Shown here one piece after another: positions 1 through 14,319 of a stretch of DNA of 64,000 nucleotides; the first letter of the stretch is position 1; each line of letters opens with the position of its first letter. The notes below the pieces were generated by a model. That model was given only the letters and a program-made list of their open reading frames with translations, had not been told where the DNA came from and did not search any database. Source of the DNA: Apteryx mantelli (Eukaryota; Chordata; Aves; Apterygiformes; Apterygidae); contig NC_089979.1 in assembly GCF_036417845.1 (NCBI RefSeq), positions 20,788,458 to 20,852,457 of the forward strand, written 5' to 3'. The position numbers and the translations under genes are program-made.

Positions 1-439
1 TCTCAGTTTCAGCCTGCACTTCTCCAGCTTAATTTACCTGGGTTTGGATGTAACAGCTACAAAAAAAGCTGGAGCTGTTGTAGCATACAGAGGACACCTC
101 ATTACCAACACAGACTGGCACGAACATTTACTTTGTGGCTGTGCTGGCTTCCCATTCACTACAAAGCAGGGTTCAAAGTCCTGATGCTAATAAAAGCACT
201 AATGACACAATTTCAGAAGTATTCAGTGCACACGACCAAGGCCAGATTTTCTAACACACTCCCTTACCATTTGCATGACAGATAAGTGGTTAAATTCTCG
301 GAAGAGCTCACTGTGCTTGCTGGTTAGCTGATGAAAATCTGGACATTAATGTTGCTGGATGCTAAATGATTCTGAGTATCTGTCACTTACTCAGCGGTCT
401 GTGTGGGAGCTGAAATCTTGTGAAAACTGAGTCCCTTAC

Positions 440-500
440 TCTGACTTCACTAGGTAATCTCTAAAGTCCCTTCCAGATACGCTTTCTGTTATTTCTCTGC
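440..500 (+). repeat. Probable 3' end of a CR1 LINE
   Basis: The string ACTAGGTAATCTCTAAAG followed by TCCCTTCCAGA resembles the avian CR1 3' end, whose consensus reads roughly 'gactagatgatctctagaggtcccttccaacc', followed by a short tail rich in TTCT. Only about 60 bases are recognisable, so this would be an old truncated copy. Similarity was judged by eye. Confidence 0.4.
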
Positions 501-3500
501 TTCATGGAAATCTAATCCAGAGAGGAAAATTTGTCTCTAAACACATCTGCTTAGCTTTATGATTTTTTTTTGTATAATTTATGTATTGCCTTAAATATTT
601 AATTCCAACACAAATTTAAAAAGCTATGAACTGAGAAAAATTCTTGCATCTGACAAAACAAGTATTTTCTGTTTGGCAGACTTAAGTCCTTGAAAATGTA
701 ATCCTTTTCTTGTAAATTATTGTCTATAACACAATGTTTTATAATTGGCTTTTTCCTCCTTGATATAATCCAAATATGTATACTGGTGATCACTTAGGTG
801 AGACCTAAATTTGACCAGCACTGTACATATACAATATAATCTGCACTATTTTCTATTAAACTTGTCAAATTAAGGTCCCAATGCAGAATAAGCAACCCCC
901 TAAATTCTGTGCCAGATCATGTGTGCTCTAAGTGAAAAAGGACTTTAAAGGATTCTATCTTGTAAATGGCAAGTTCTCTCACATAGCTGTGTATTGATAT
1001 TTGTCTTAATCTTGGATTTTTCACATAAGAAACAGCTAAAAATTGTTAGTGATTCTCACACTTGACTGTGAGTCTTTGTGCCACTTCTTACATGAGCGAG
1101 GAATTGTCAGTGATCTGAGCTTTGCTGTTTGGTAGCTAATGAGAGTCGCAACAATTTCAGAATGAAGGGACAGGGAGGGCAACGCTCCAGCATCCTTTAT
1201 GCGGGCAATGCAGATGCATAGATGCTGCCAGGTCACTTAGCTTCAGCAGGGCTCATCAGTTCAGTGCCGGTGCTATCGACTGCCACGTCTTGAGTAAGCA
1301 CAGCTCTGGCCAGGGTCTATTAAGGCCTTGGCAGATCTGGACTGGCTCTGTGTGGATCCCATGTGTTTGTGTAGCAATGAGCACAAGCTCTCAGGTCCTG
1401 CCAGAAAGAGAAGCTGTGAGACAGCTAGGATCCACACCCAGTCCAGAGAACCATTACATATACTCCAGTAGTAATATATATTTTCCCTTTTCTGGGGTTT
1501 TTGAACTCCATGTTATGTTGTGCGATAGCAAGCTGACTTTATCTGATATACCTACTTAAAAATATAGGTATGTTTGGTGACAGTTTGAAATTGTGGATCC
1601 CTATGGATCAGAGCCCAAGAATTTGAAGCCACATGGCTTGCAGGATCAGGGTCTCATTTTTAGCCAGATTTTGGCTTAGATCTAGGCAGCTAAAATCTAC
1701 CTTTAATAAGTATTTCAAAAGTGACATTCAAAGAGAGGCAAGCACTTCAGTCAGCTGGTAGTAGTAATAGCATAAAAGTGTTATTAGAGATCTTTAAAAC
1801 ATCAGTGCCAGAATAGAACAGAACCTACACAGAAATGGTATATGGGGGCGGACCCCAAAACAATCTCCCACCCCCAAAAAAGCATGAAGCAAAACTCATT
1901 TCAATGGAGAGATCAGTTTTGTTAGATGTGAGTTGAGAGGCTGCCTGGAGGTTGCATTGCTCCAGCACCTACAAATAGATGCCCAGGCACTTTTGGGATG
2001 ACTTAGAGAACTGAAATAAGTGTTGAGGCCCCTTTACAGTGCATGGGCAAAGCTAGGTGCTTCTGGCAACACGCAAGAGGGACCTAGGTAATTTGGTTTG
2101 CAATATGGAACCCTGTTGCCTTGGGATCGTCAGGTTTCAGTCCTCTTTGGAGTGGTGGCAACCCACTCTTCCTGCAGCTGGCTGGTGAGACTGCCTAAGG
2201 TCATGTGCCTTCTGCATTAGCAGAGTGGCAGCACTGAGTTCAAGTCTCTTCTCAGACTAATGGGTGGCACCTTGCCTTGCCTTCTTCTTCCAGAAGAAAG
2301 GGCACCTCCAGAGTCCAGAAGCCCTTAGACTGAGAGCTTTCAGGATCTGTCAGGATATGTTTATATTCTGCCCTTGTTTTAGATGCCAGAACAGGCTTTC
2401 AAGATCATTCTGTAAATGTTTATGCAAGGAGATAATCATATTATACAGCTATATACAGACACATTCATTCTGTTCAGGAACTAATAGTAATTTTCTGTTT
2501 ATGTTGATATAAAATTTTCCTTATCACTACTTTGTGTTCAAACCCTTAGCTGTTTTGTTCAAACAATAGCATTAAAATACATAAGTTTAAATTATTTTCT
2601 AACTTTCTTAAACCTGAAATTATAATGTGAGGGAAATTGATATAGTCAAGTGGTCCACTTTTTTTTTTTTTACTATAAATAGAACAGCTCTCTGATACTT
2701 CTTTTAACAAGAACTGAACTGTTATAATTTGTGTCTCCCTACTAGTTGTATAAATGAGATTTTACTAAGTGACATTTGAACCCAGAGATGCTTGCTCTCA
2801 GCCAGTGCTAAAGTATGTATGTAAAGTAGGGCAAAAAAACTGGTATAGCACATGTTGGTGTACGTTTTCTAAATTCAGCATTTCATTAACAAGAATAAGG
2901 ATTCAGTTAGTGGGTTATTGTGTTTGTTTAAATCATTCATTAATTACTTAGAATTTTGTGAAGCAAAATTACAGAAAAAACCTAGTTACAGGAGAATAGG
3001 AGAATACTGAAAATTTGTCAACAATGTTAGAGTCAAACAGTTTGTAGTTATTGAATAGTTCCCCAATAATGATAATCCTCCTTAGAAAATATTTGCTAAT
3101 CATTATTCACTGAGACATTTTGTATCTTTCTAGCTAATTGATAATTATTGATTAGATAGGATATAATGAACTGCTTTTTCTAATCACTCTGAACATAATT
3201 TGTGTAAGTTGATGAAATTGAAACCTGAAAGATAAAGGAATGTATATTCTGTGGTCTTGAATAGAATAATTGATAGGAGATTTTAGTGGACTGTGCATGA
3301 AGGGAGCTATCAAAACTAAAGTATAAGAACATACCATCACTGCAGTAATGAGCACAGAGTAAAATGAAATATTTTGGGGAAATGATGTAATAACTATAAT
3401 ATATAAAACATGTTTATTGCCAAACAAGTATTTAAATTTATGCAGTGCCATCAAATGCCCCAGATTATTTGAAGAAAGCAGATTCCTTAAGAAATAGCTA

Positions 3501-5923
3501 TTAGCAAGGATAAAAAGTCTATGTAAAAAGTAAAATACTAAGAATACCTGAGAAGAACTGAGCCCAAAAGCAGATTTCATCTTTTACAAGGTTAACTGCA
3601 GACATGTTGAGCTAGGTTTTGAACCATTTCTAAAGTTATGGAAATCACAATAAGAAAAATGTGCTGAAGTCTAATAAGGGTCATAAACTCTTCATTCAAC
3701 AGTTCCCAGACTGCAGTGCATGTACTAGAATAAGTGTCTGTCCTAATGATGCTCATTAAAATTTTTAATGTGATGTGCTGAGTACTTCTGAATGTCTCGG
3801 GGTCTGAGAAACACTTAGCTGATTATAAATTTGTCATGCTGAGAAGATTTTGTGAGATGTTTTTAATTTGAAATACCTCACATTCCTAAGGTAGAAGGGG
3901 AAGGTGATGAATCCAAGAACAGTTTGACTGCAGGGGAAAACAAAAACCTTCCCTAAACATCTGGGGTGTGAGCAATATTACTGTGAATTTGGATTCCTGT
4001 TCTAAATTGAAGACTGCAAGAAGTTGTCAGCTAGCCTTGTCTTCTGGTGGAACACAATGTTTGATAAACTGTGGTAACTAGAAATACGGGTTCTTTTTTC
4101 CATCCTGTAACTGAAATTATCTCATAACTTTGAGAAAATGACTTAGCTTTTCAGGTTCAGTTTTGCTATTTACAAAATTGTCTTTTTGAAGAGATTTGAG
4201 ACTTACAGAAGAACAGGTTTTAAAAAAATGGTTAGGATGTTATTGCTATTATTCATTCTTCCATAAGGAAAGAACTTTCTCCTACTAATGAAAAAGTTAA
4301 AAACTGATGGCAGGAGAGATGCAGGGGACAAGGAAAATAAGAGAAATGCAGGAATAAGATGTAATGTGCATAAGAAATTTGAGGTTGTATTTGGTACTTT
4401 CAGTGTAAAGCAGAAAGAATAATCTTGTAAGAATTGCAATAATTTTGCAAAATCAATTTCTATAGTTTTTAATAGGCTTTGTCACCTTATATCACTGTTT
4501 CTTAACCTAACCTATTCATATATTTCTATTGATTTATAAGACATAAGAGGATAATCTATAGAACTGCAAAATATAACTATTTTTAAAACATTAATATATA
4601 GCCCTCCACACAAGCTAGAAAACCAACAAAACAGAGGGGAAAAAAACCTACACGGGCCATTTAAAATTTAGCCTAATTTTTATATCTTTGCAAGTGGAAA
4701 GTATTATGGGAACATTTCACAAGAGAAGCTTTGGATTGTTTGAGAAAGGGGAAGCGTGATCCTTGATGCCTTCTCCTTGATCGCTTTTGCTCGTCCCTTC
4801 CCTTTTTTCTTCTTCATTCCCCTCTCCCTAAAAAGCAGAAATATGGCATTGCTTAGCTTTAAATTCATTGTATAATGGAATTCTCGTATGCAAGGTTCAA
4901 GTACATGCCTGTGAAGTTTACTCCTATGGGTAATGTGGAACGTTTCAGAGAAAATGTGTTTTTTGGTTGGGATTCTTTGCTATCCAAGCCAGTTAGAATT
5001 TTATATATGTATCAGAATTTAAGAAAGTGGATTTGCTCAGAAATTGCTTTGTGTAAAAGAGGAGAAGAGAACTATGTCTTTGTAGTGATAAGCTACAGAT
5101 AGGTATATTAAAATGAGAAGGATAAAATGTGAAGAGTTCCAAACAGACCTGTTCTGCCTTGTCTTTGGTTTGCACCACAGTGGAACTCTGGAGCTTGCAT
5201 TTATGTAAAAGTGTCACTAATTCCTTCTTTAGAAAGTTGGCAGAGCCAAAGTGTGAGGGAACTGGCAGCCTGGTTGATCCAATCCCTGGGAATTTTCCAG
5301 GGTAGAGAGTATTCACAGGTGATAAACTGTCTGGCAACCCTTAGCTTATATTACAGTGTGGTCAGAGGAGAGAGTCTGTGGCCAAATTACAGCCACAGCC
5401 TAATGTTCTTTCATGGATAGAATTACCCATTATGTGTCGGACAAGCAGGTAAATTTTACAGCAGTTTCAAGGCTGCTGTAAATTAAGTTAGGAGTCAGAT
5501 TAGACAAACATAACCACCAGGATGTCTGTGTCTTAAAAACACTTTTGAAACAGATTTTTTTAAAAAAGGATAAACACCTGAATATTTCTGTCTAGCTAAG
5601 ATAAACTTGCTGAAAATCCACTATATGTAGCAACAATGGTTTGGAGTATTTTAATATAATTCCTTACCTTTATCAACCAGAATTTTGCTCTGGAGTCTGC
5701 AAATGAGAGCATTCCCATGGATCTCATTGGACGTTGGATCAGGCCTTCATTTCTTGTAGGTTAAACATGTGCCTTGATTTCTTAAATACGTATACATCTG
5801 TGACTATGTATGTAATTCCTACTGAAGTGTGGCTGTGATGCACATATATTAACTGAGTGAGAACTGAGCTTTATATATATATAAAATATATATTTTTCTC
5901 ATTTTTTATCTTATTTTTTCCTT

Positions 5924-5942
5924 AATAAATAAATAAATAAAA
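5924..5942. repeat. (AATA)n simple repeat
   Basis: Four to five tandem copies of AATA. A short TA-rich run (5871-5890) lies just upstream. Ordinary microsatellite. Confidence 0.85.
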
Positions 5943-8900
5943 CTTTTTCTACCTCAAGTTTGCTTCTGTACATGAAGCTGCTCCTTTTTCTCATCTTTGC
6001 TTCTAACTAGATGCAATTTTTCCCTCAGTTAAATTGTTTAATGCAGATCATTCCTCCCTTTGAAATCTGAGGATTCTGCTGCTATTCCCCAGTCTCCCTC
6101 TTTCACTCTTTAGCTGTCAAAGGATGGCCTTAAAGTTAATGAATCCAACACAGCAGGGCCCAAAATCTTGCTGACAGTAACTTTCTGTCTTAATTCCAAA
6201 CCGTGTTGGAAAATACTGTCTTATATTATTGAATGCAATTTGCTAGATTGATTTACAATGTGAGCAGGTCACATCTATGTTTCAGCAATTAATAACAATC
6301 AATCCCTAGTGAGCTCTTATTGACTATATATAAGGCAGGATTACAGTTTGTTTTTGTTCTTTTATTCATATGCACAAGAAAAACAGAAGAGTTATCTACT
6401 GTAGTAAATGCTGGTCTCAGATAGAATCATTAAGCCACAGAGGATAATGAATTTCTTTCCTCCAGAACCGTGGACTGAATCAGAAGTCTGTAAATCCCCC
6501 CCTAACAATGAGGTTTCTAACAATGAAAATTTCCAACCTCAAAATAACTGGTATGTAGCTACTGACCCTGGGCACTGTTTAAGATGGGTGTACTGCAATA
6601 AGACCAAAAGCCTTTGTAGCATGCTGAGAAGAAGTCCCCATTTAAGTCCCAGATTTAGAACACAGCTTTATTGCTCTCACATATACGTGCCTGCCTTCAA
6701 TGCTATGAAAGAAAGAAAGAGGTGGCAGCTATTTGCTGCGTCAGTTCACTGCCCAAGAACAGCAAATTTATAATTTATGTCTAGGATTAAATTATTACCT
6801 GTTCTTCTCTGTGAGCAACAGGAGGCAACAAGAAGGCTATAGTGCCACACAGGATTTTTTTAAAGTTAAGTATGATGCTATTCAGGACTGCTTATGAGTG
6901 CACAGCACATATTTACAGCTGCAAAGTGGCACTAAGAACAATATGACATACACAGAAAGAAAAAACAAAGCAAAACAAAACTGAAAGGCCTGGTTTTGGT
7001 TTTGTTCTGCCTTTTCCCTACTGCTTCTGTATGCATGTATTACAATACCAAAGGGAAGTTCAGTAAACTTCACTTCTTTCCGTTCTACAGTTTGGTCTTT
7101 AGACCTAGTTCTAAAAGGTGCTAAGCACTCACAAAAATTTTCAAGTCAATGAATGCTTCAGATGTTCAGTAACTTTAGGACTTGACATTATATGTTCATT
7201 TATGTCCACTTCAGGAAGCATGATATGAAAAAGATTGGAGAATTAAGTGTGCATAGTATAGACTGCATTCCATATGGCATCTTGCAATATTAAAAATTAG
7301 CTGTCGATACCTATAGAGGCACCTAGAAATTTTTCTGCATTGGACACATGCTATATCTCATAAAGCAGTCATGGTATTAATTTAAATTCTCTTTTTTGGC
7401 TCATTGCTACAGTATTATGGTCAGCCAAGTGAATTCATCCTAGTTTTCATATAATTTTGACACATAGTTGGCAAACTGCAACTCTGCACTACTTTAAAGC
7501 TCTAGCTCTATCAAACAGTACATGCATGAACACAAAATGCAATTTCCTTCTCATTCATATTTTAATCTTTATTATGCAGTGTTCTCACATTCTAGGATTT
7601 GGATGGATTAAAATTCCAACATATTATGCTGATGATTTTTTTTTACCTCAGTTCTGGCCTCATTTTATTTTTATTTTTATGTAGCTTTTGCAATATTTCC
7701 ACTTTTTTTTCAATTTTTTTTCTTGCATATATTTATTGTACATATATACATATACTGTCATTGCAGACTGACTTCCAGATTGAGAGAGAGTTCTCAAGGG
7801 GCTGTAATGTCCTAACCCAGGCAATCCACAAATGGAAAAGTGAGCATTTCTTTATCATATCATTTAGTCACACTGATAGCCCTAGTTTAGCTTTGAAACA
7901 GTATCTGTCCCCATATTACCCACTTGTTTATTTTTTAAAGGTCTGAGGAGATACTGTGAAAGATTTTATTTGTGCTCATATTCTAGAACTCATCAAGAAG
8001 TTTGGCATTGGCTGTTGTTGCTCAGTGGGAAAATCCCCTTTGAGCACAGAGGAAGGTAGAAAACCAGGCTTTGTGCTACCAGCAACCTATCCAGGCAAAA
8101 CAGAGAGTTCCACACTCAAAATCCATCAGTAATTAACTACCTGAAAATGGAACTGGATCATCAGTCTATACATAATCAAAGTTTAGCCTTTGTGGGTGTC
8201 ACCAGAAAAAGAATGATATTAGCTTTCTGCAGCTTCGTGTATGGTTTTCACTGTTCTGCAACCAAGTATTTTCCATGTATTTTTCCCAAAAGAACTATCC
8301 TTTGGGGGGCAAGCTGGTTCAGCTGGATTCAGAAAATCCATGTTGTATTCCTAGCAATCCATTCTACCATAAATAGGATGAGAGTTATCCCTTTTGTAAT
8401 GCGCTTAGAGATTTACTGATAAAATGGGCTATATATTAACTAAGCTATTGTATTACTACAAAGTGGTAAGTTCTGCTCTGATCTAAAGACTAAATTCTCT
8501 TAATTTCCTTATGTTTTAAGTTGACTCACATGTCATGGCAGGAGCTCAGAAATTAATGTAAAATTCAAAGTGTGATTGCTCTATAATTCATAAATTAGGA
8601 CTATTCATGACACTATATTATAATAGGTAGTTTTTGAAATCTCAGAAATGGACTGACCTATTTTTATATTCATTTCATGTTATAAAACTATTTTGCAAAA
8701 TTACCATTATGCTTAAAGAGTTCTTGGATGAGGTCTGGCTATGTATAAATGTCATACTCTCTACACACACTCCTTATACAGTTTTTCTCAGTGGAAAAAC
8801 CCTGGCATTTGAAGTTACAGTTCATTCCTCTTCAGATCTGTTGAATATTTCTAAGTAAGAAGCTGGCTTCTGTAGTTCACACAGACATTGGCATTTAATT

Positions 8901-9689
8901 CATTAGTCTGTGAAACATGCTTTGTGATTCTAGATAGTTCAGTTCACTAAGTGTTGTGATTATTATTTTTCCTTACAAGATTCAGATCGCAGACATATGC
9001 TTGTTACCATTGTTTAACAATTTTTCACTGTTGAGCGAAGCCGTGGCATCTGTATGCAGTGTTAGCTAAGTATTGCATTCATTTTAGACTTAGTCTGAAA
9101 CAAGAATGGTTTCAATAAATCCGTGACTGTAGGGTATGTCTGCAGATTAAGACAGTTATGCTCACTCTACTGGTTGGTGGAAGTGAACCTAGTGTAGCTT
9201 CATGCTCCTTTAAGCCTCAGGTAAAATAAACTTACTTGACCAAAGTAAATGCACAAGTACTGGTAATACTTTATAGAATGTACATGTTCTAACAAATTGC
9301 AATGATATACAAGTTTGTTGATGTCTGGTACCTATTCAAGATTAGCAGACCTACCTACAGTGACCTTGAACAACAGTTAAAATACATGAAATTTTGATCC
9401 TAAATAATATTTAGTTGAACCTTCCTTCACTAAGATGAGGTATTTGTTATTCTCACTTATTGAATTTGCTGGCATACATGAGGTTTTGTTTCAATCTGTT
9501 GCTTACGGTTTATACAATTTTCCTTAACTGGTGTAGATGTCCTCTGATAGATCATCTGTGCAGGTGTTACTGCATTATGGTCTCTGATGTTACCGTGGAT
9601 CATGTTAGAGGTCTAAGCCATTATCTAGATCAATAACATATTACTTATTTAGCTTTATTGTACTGGCACAATCTGTTTTTTGTTGCCAG

Positions 9690-9749
9690 GCTTCAGGTAT
9701 AATATTTAACTATTCCATACAACTGACTGTTTCTCTCAAGGAAATGATG
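9690..9749 (+). other. Candidate cryptic or alternative exon (weak)
   Basis: A 60-base block lies between a good acceptor (a T-rich tract ending TTGCCAG) and a near-perfect donor (GATG followed by GTAAGTACC). It is a multiple of three and open in one frame, reading ASGIIFNYSIQLTVSLKEMM. No homology is recognised. Short open blocks between plausible splice sites occur by chance in AT-rich DNA, so this is only a candidate. Confidence 0.12.
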
Positions 9750-10039
9750 GTAAGTACCCTTCAGAGTTTTGCATTTCTGAGGGGAAGGATAGTGCCTGTG
9801 GTTCAGTGCAGCTAATACAGACCAAGTAGCCTCAACAAACAGGGTCTCTTGTGAAAATAAGACAAAGTCCTATTAATCCAATCTATGCACCTACCTGGAC
9901 ACCAGTGTCCCACCCCACTTTCCTTTCATGCTACAGGAGGTTACAAAAGCAGGAAGCACAAACTGCACTAGTCCTCATGTGTTGTTATGCCCAACATAGT
10001 GGGAATCTCTGGAGATCTCACTTCTCACCTATGAATCAA

Positions 10040-10655
10040 AATGGTGTTCCCTTCTGAGAATAAAAGCTGACCACATACTGCGTTGCAATAGTAGGAGAGT
10101 AGCCAACAACTGAGGGGAGTGATTATTCCTCTCCATTCAGCATTGGAGAGACCACATCTGGAACACTGTGCCCAGGTTTGGGTTCCCCAAGATAAGTAAT
10201 ATATTGACAACTAGGAGCAAGTCCAGCAGAGGTCGATCATGAAGGTCAGGGGCTGTAGCACAGGTTGCATGAGAAGCTGTGAGAGCTGTATGTGTTCAGC
10301 CTGGAGAAGAGAAAGCTAAACAGGGCATCTAATTCTGTCCTCAGTTACCTGATAAATCAGACAGAGTCAGATTGTATTTGGAGGTACACAGTGATAGGAT
10401 GAGAGGCAACAGAACTGCAGAAATGGAAATTCCAATTAGCTATATGGAAAAAATCTCCACAATGAGGGAGACAAGCATTAGAACAAGTTGTACAGAGACA
10501 TGGTAGAGACTCCCTTTTTGAAGATGTTCAGATCTCATACATATAAGGCCTTGAAGAACCTGATCTGACTTCAGTTAGTTCTGCTTTGAGAAAAGGTTGG
10601 ACCAGATGACCTTCAAAGGTCTATTCCAACCTGAACTATAATTCTGTTTTATGAA
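10040..10655 (+). mobile_element. 5'-truncated CR1 LINE (3' portion)
   Basis: This is a typical avian CR1 3' segment on the + strand. It contains the diagnostic stretches for a group of phrases known from CR1: 'cattggagagaccacatctggaacactgtgcccagg', 'gttcagcctggagaagag', 'ggataggatgagaggcaac' and the terminal 'ggttggaccagatgaccttcaaaggtctattccaacc', seen here with small differences. It closes with the family-typical short repeat at ATTCTGTTTTATGA (about 10641-10655). CR1 copies are normally cut short at the 5' end, as here. No intact open frame remains. Divergence by eye is moderate, so the copy is not recent. Confidence 0.9.
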
Positions 10656-10659
10656 TGTT

Positions 10660-13600
10660 TCAGGTATCCTTAAAACTCCCATATACCAGAGAAAGTTTTA
10701 AAAATTCCCATGTAATGTGTTTCTGATTGACGATACAAGGAAAAAATCATCTGCACAATGCAAAAATGGTTATCTCAGAGGCACCCAACATGCTCAGGAT
10801 TCCAGCAGTTTGACTGAGTGGGATTGAAATTGAAGTCCACAGCAGCTCCATTTGTAGATGCCCATTTTACTATCTCCCTTTGTGTTGTATTACCACTACA
10901 GTCAGTTCCTCAGATCCAGGGGCAAGCAGCCTCCAAGTTATGGCCCTGGAACAGCATGTGATGCTCCTTTCCATTACTTGAGTGAAGGCTAAGGAAAGAG
11001 AGAAGTAGCAGCTCCACATGCTGGAAGTGTGTGGGGGAGGGGGGGGAGAGAAGAGAAGAAGGAAAATATGAGAGAAGAAGTACAATTTCTTCTTAGCTGC
11101 TAGCATGTGGTATTTCTACTGCTCCCAGGAGGCCCAAACTTCACCCTGGTGAGCCTCTGAAAATAAACTGTAGCTAGTACGCAGGCTCAGAACTGTAATG
11201 CAAGCAGAGGCTGTGCTCTGCTATACATGCGTATACCACAAAAATGGAGATGATGACAATCACACTTTCCTTATGCACAAGGATGAGTATGGTTAACTTC
11301 ATTAATGAAGTTCTTGTATACTATGGCAAAAAGGGCAATATCCATAACTAGGGGATGTAAGTAGCACCCACATAATGCTTCAAGAATTTCTTTGAAAAGA
11401 CTTCTAGATATGTAAAAAGTTATTAAGAAACCAGAGGCAGGACATTCAAAAGGTTAAAGTGAAAACAGCCTCTACTGTGACATCTGAATTATTTGCTCTG
11501 TGAATGTGCATGTTGACACATGTGAATGCCATGTCTGGCAGCAAATACACTTAATTGTGAGAACTGAGATAGATAGCTTCATCAATAAAAGATTTTACTT
11601 TCATGGAGTTATCCTTAGTAATAATATCAAGGTAAGCAAACAAATGGAATCTATGATCTTTCAGGAAAGCTCTCTGTAATTTCCATAAGGCATGAGTGGC
11701 ATCAGGTATTTGAATGCAAGTCTAATCTTTCAAAGGGGACATTTGTTTTCTATAGACCATACTATGTCATTAGTGTTTAAACACAATATATCATTGATTT
11801 CAAAGGGAACTTATGCTTAACGGCTGTTGACAGGATATGGTACTGCATCAAGGGAATTTTAGAAAACTTTCTGCATGTCAAGATTTATACTTATTAGTTA
11901 TCTGATGAGCTGTAATCAAAAAGACTCATGCTGTCTGTTAGAACCCTGGCAACAAGTCTCTCAATTAGATGTCCAATTGGTTGCGCTGCCAGGTCTCAGC
12001 TTTTCAGAGCCCTGTGCTCTTCACTATATAAACATTGACACATGTGCTCTGCCTTCTACACCTTTGTAGAAATTTCAGCTTTGGTGTAAATTCACCTCTT
12101 CAGGAAGTAGCTAAGAAACACAAATGCCGTATAAGGGTTTCATAATCACTTGTTATTTTAGCCAGTACAAGACATATCCAGATAGAGACAAATTAATAAA
12201 AAATATTCCAATGTTCTTTTTGCTTTGATTTCCCTGAGCTTATGAACATTCTTTGATCTCCTATCAGAATCCCTGATGGAATCCAGGGGTCTGCCTGTTT
12301 TCCATTGAATTCTCCTTCAAATTATGTAGGATATCCCTCCCTACATTTATATCCTCCCCACCCTCCTTTCTAAGCATCAAACATGTCTGGTGAGAAACTT
12401 CTCCTTTAATATTTTCAGCTACTTAATTCAATGATTCCCTGCTCAGCAATGTCAGGCAATCAGAGTCCCACACCAAATGATGCCTGCTTCAGTTACCTCC
12501 ATTACAAACTTGAAATACTGGATAGGAAATTATTTATTCCAGGAAGCTCCAGTTGACTGAAAGATCATAAAAATTTAGTCCATTTTCCACCCTTAATCAT
12601 GCCCAAGGTATCAGAATTGCTCTTTCAGGTTTTATTTCAATATGGATGCTGAAGTGGGCAGGGTAGGGAACCACAGCCCATATTTAAAATGGAGTGTACA
12701 GCCTAAGTAAACGTTGTTCTTTCAAACAAAATTCAATATGGCTTTTATATATGTATATATATATATATTTATTTATTTATTTATTGGTAGAACAGTTGAA
12801 CATCCAGCAGTATTTTCACTGGGAAAACACAATTGCTTTTTTTTCATTCAAGGTAGGTGGTCCTTAGAGACCAACAGCTTTTTCTACAGTAGATCAGTGA
12901 TGAGCCATGTAATTCAGGTGCCAGATGCAAATGCCTGTATGCCGTAGCTTACGCCTGAAACAGAATCGAAAGATTTATTTTTGCAGGTCACTTTTCTGTT
13001 TGGTTATCAGTATAATATTTGAAAATAAGTTAGGTGTCCTAATATGTGTCTGTGTAAACAACTTATTGATATTAAGTGTTGCACTACTAAGTAGGTAGGT
13101 AAAATCCTTGAAAGTTGGGGTGTATCAACTACCTTACTAGAGGAATAATAAAAAGCTATATTCTAAGCGAAAAAGCTGCAGCTGAGGTGAAATATGAAGT
13201 CCAATTAATTAACATACCTTTTCTGGTAGAATAGTAACAACCTGAACAGACTTTTGCAGTTAAACACTTTCAGCAGAATCTTAGCTCACAAAAAGCAGAG
13301 ATCAGTTTGTATTAGAAAGTTTGTAGCCAAATGGACTGATTATTTTTTATTGAACCTTTCCTTTAGAATTATACACAAGACTGATGTTAAAAAAGAGCAG
13401 ATATAGCTCAGAGAATTATAAAACTAAAAGGAGGAATGTACTCTAGATGCCGAAATCATTAAAGTTAGCATAGACACTCCTGTGCATTAGGTCTCAGAAG
13501 AAAATCTGTTCATGAATGTATAACAGAATACCATCCTTATTATGGTATCTTTGCAAATTATTCCTTCTTCATCAATTTAGACTTAAATAATGGTACCTCT

Positions 13601-14315
13601 GCTTCTCTTCACTGACATAATGTCTGTGCAAGTATTTTACAGTGGAATGCAGACATTTCTGAACAATTACATTGGCATGTATTAATAATAACTGTAGTCC
13701 ATAAAGTGGTGGGCAGTCATTAGCTGAGTTTTTAAAACCTAGTTATAGCCCCCTGTCGAAGCACTTTTTATGCAAAACAGTCAGATACAAGAATGTAGTT
13801 TAAATTATTTCAGCTTATTTTAATGTGTTTTTCAAATGAACCTAAGGAGCAAGGTAGCTTTCCTGCAGAAAACAAAAAATCCCAATCTTAATAGACTGGA
13901 AGCAGGGAGGGAAGAATACATTTCTTCACAAATGTGGACTTTGCCATGATCTATCAGATGATGTCTTGTCCAGGGATTCCTGCAAGTTGGGTTTTCTTTC
14001 TGGCTTTGTCGATGGACTATCATGTAACCTTAAAAAGTTGTGTCAGCTTTTGTCTTCTATGCCTCCACTTCACTAAATCTAACTGCTCTTGGAACCAAGT
14101 TATATTTTCGGCCCCTGTTCTGTTCTGCAGCTGCTAATTCTGCAGTTTAATTGCATATGGTGAAAACAGACATCCTTTTGTTTTCAGCCCACTTCCTAAT
14201 CATTTCATTTTGTGCTTTCTACATGTTGACTAGTGAGGAATAGTAGAAAAATAATTTCCAGTGAATTATACCACTGACGATTTTATAGATTTATTTTATT
14301 CCACCCCACAAACAT
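10660..14315. other. Noncoding DNA between two CR1 copies
   Basis: No gene is recognised. The only distinct structure is a compound AT and ATTT microsatellite at 12747-12785. Open frames are all under 80 codons and lack domain signatures. Confidence 0.6.
12747..12785. repeat. Compound (AT)n-(ATTT)n microsatellite
   Basis: An AT run interrupted by one GT is followed directly by five copies of ATTT. It probably varies in length between individuals. Confidence 0.9.
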
Positions 14316-14319
14316 CTTT

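Larger units (their letters stand above)
1..10030. other. Noncoding DNA upstream of the first visible CNBD1 exon
   Basis: No supported gene lies in this AT-rich stretch. Open frames here reach at most 142 codons (minus strand 3152-3580) and none shows a recognisable domain or conserved motif. I see one probable CR1 3' end near 440-500, a simple AATA repeat near 5924-5942, and one imperfect inverted repeat at 1336-1447. The stretch may be a CNBD1 intron or 5' flank. Which of these it is cannot be decided from the sequence alone, because the exon before 32477 was not found. Confidence 0.6.

Noticed and set aside
3152..3580. 142-codon minus-strand open frame
   Set aside because: Phenylalanine/isoleucine/leucine-rich translation of AT-rich DNA with no domain, promoter or splice evidence.
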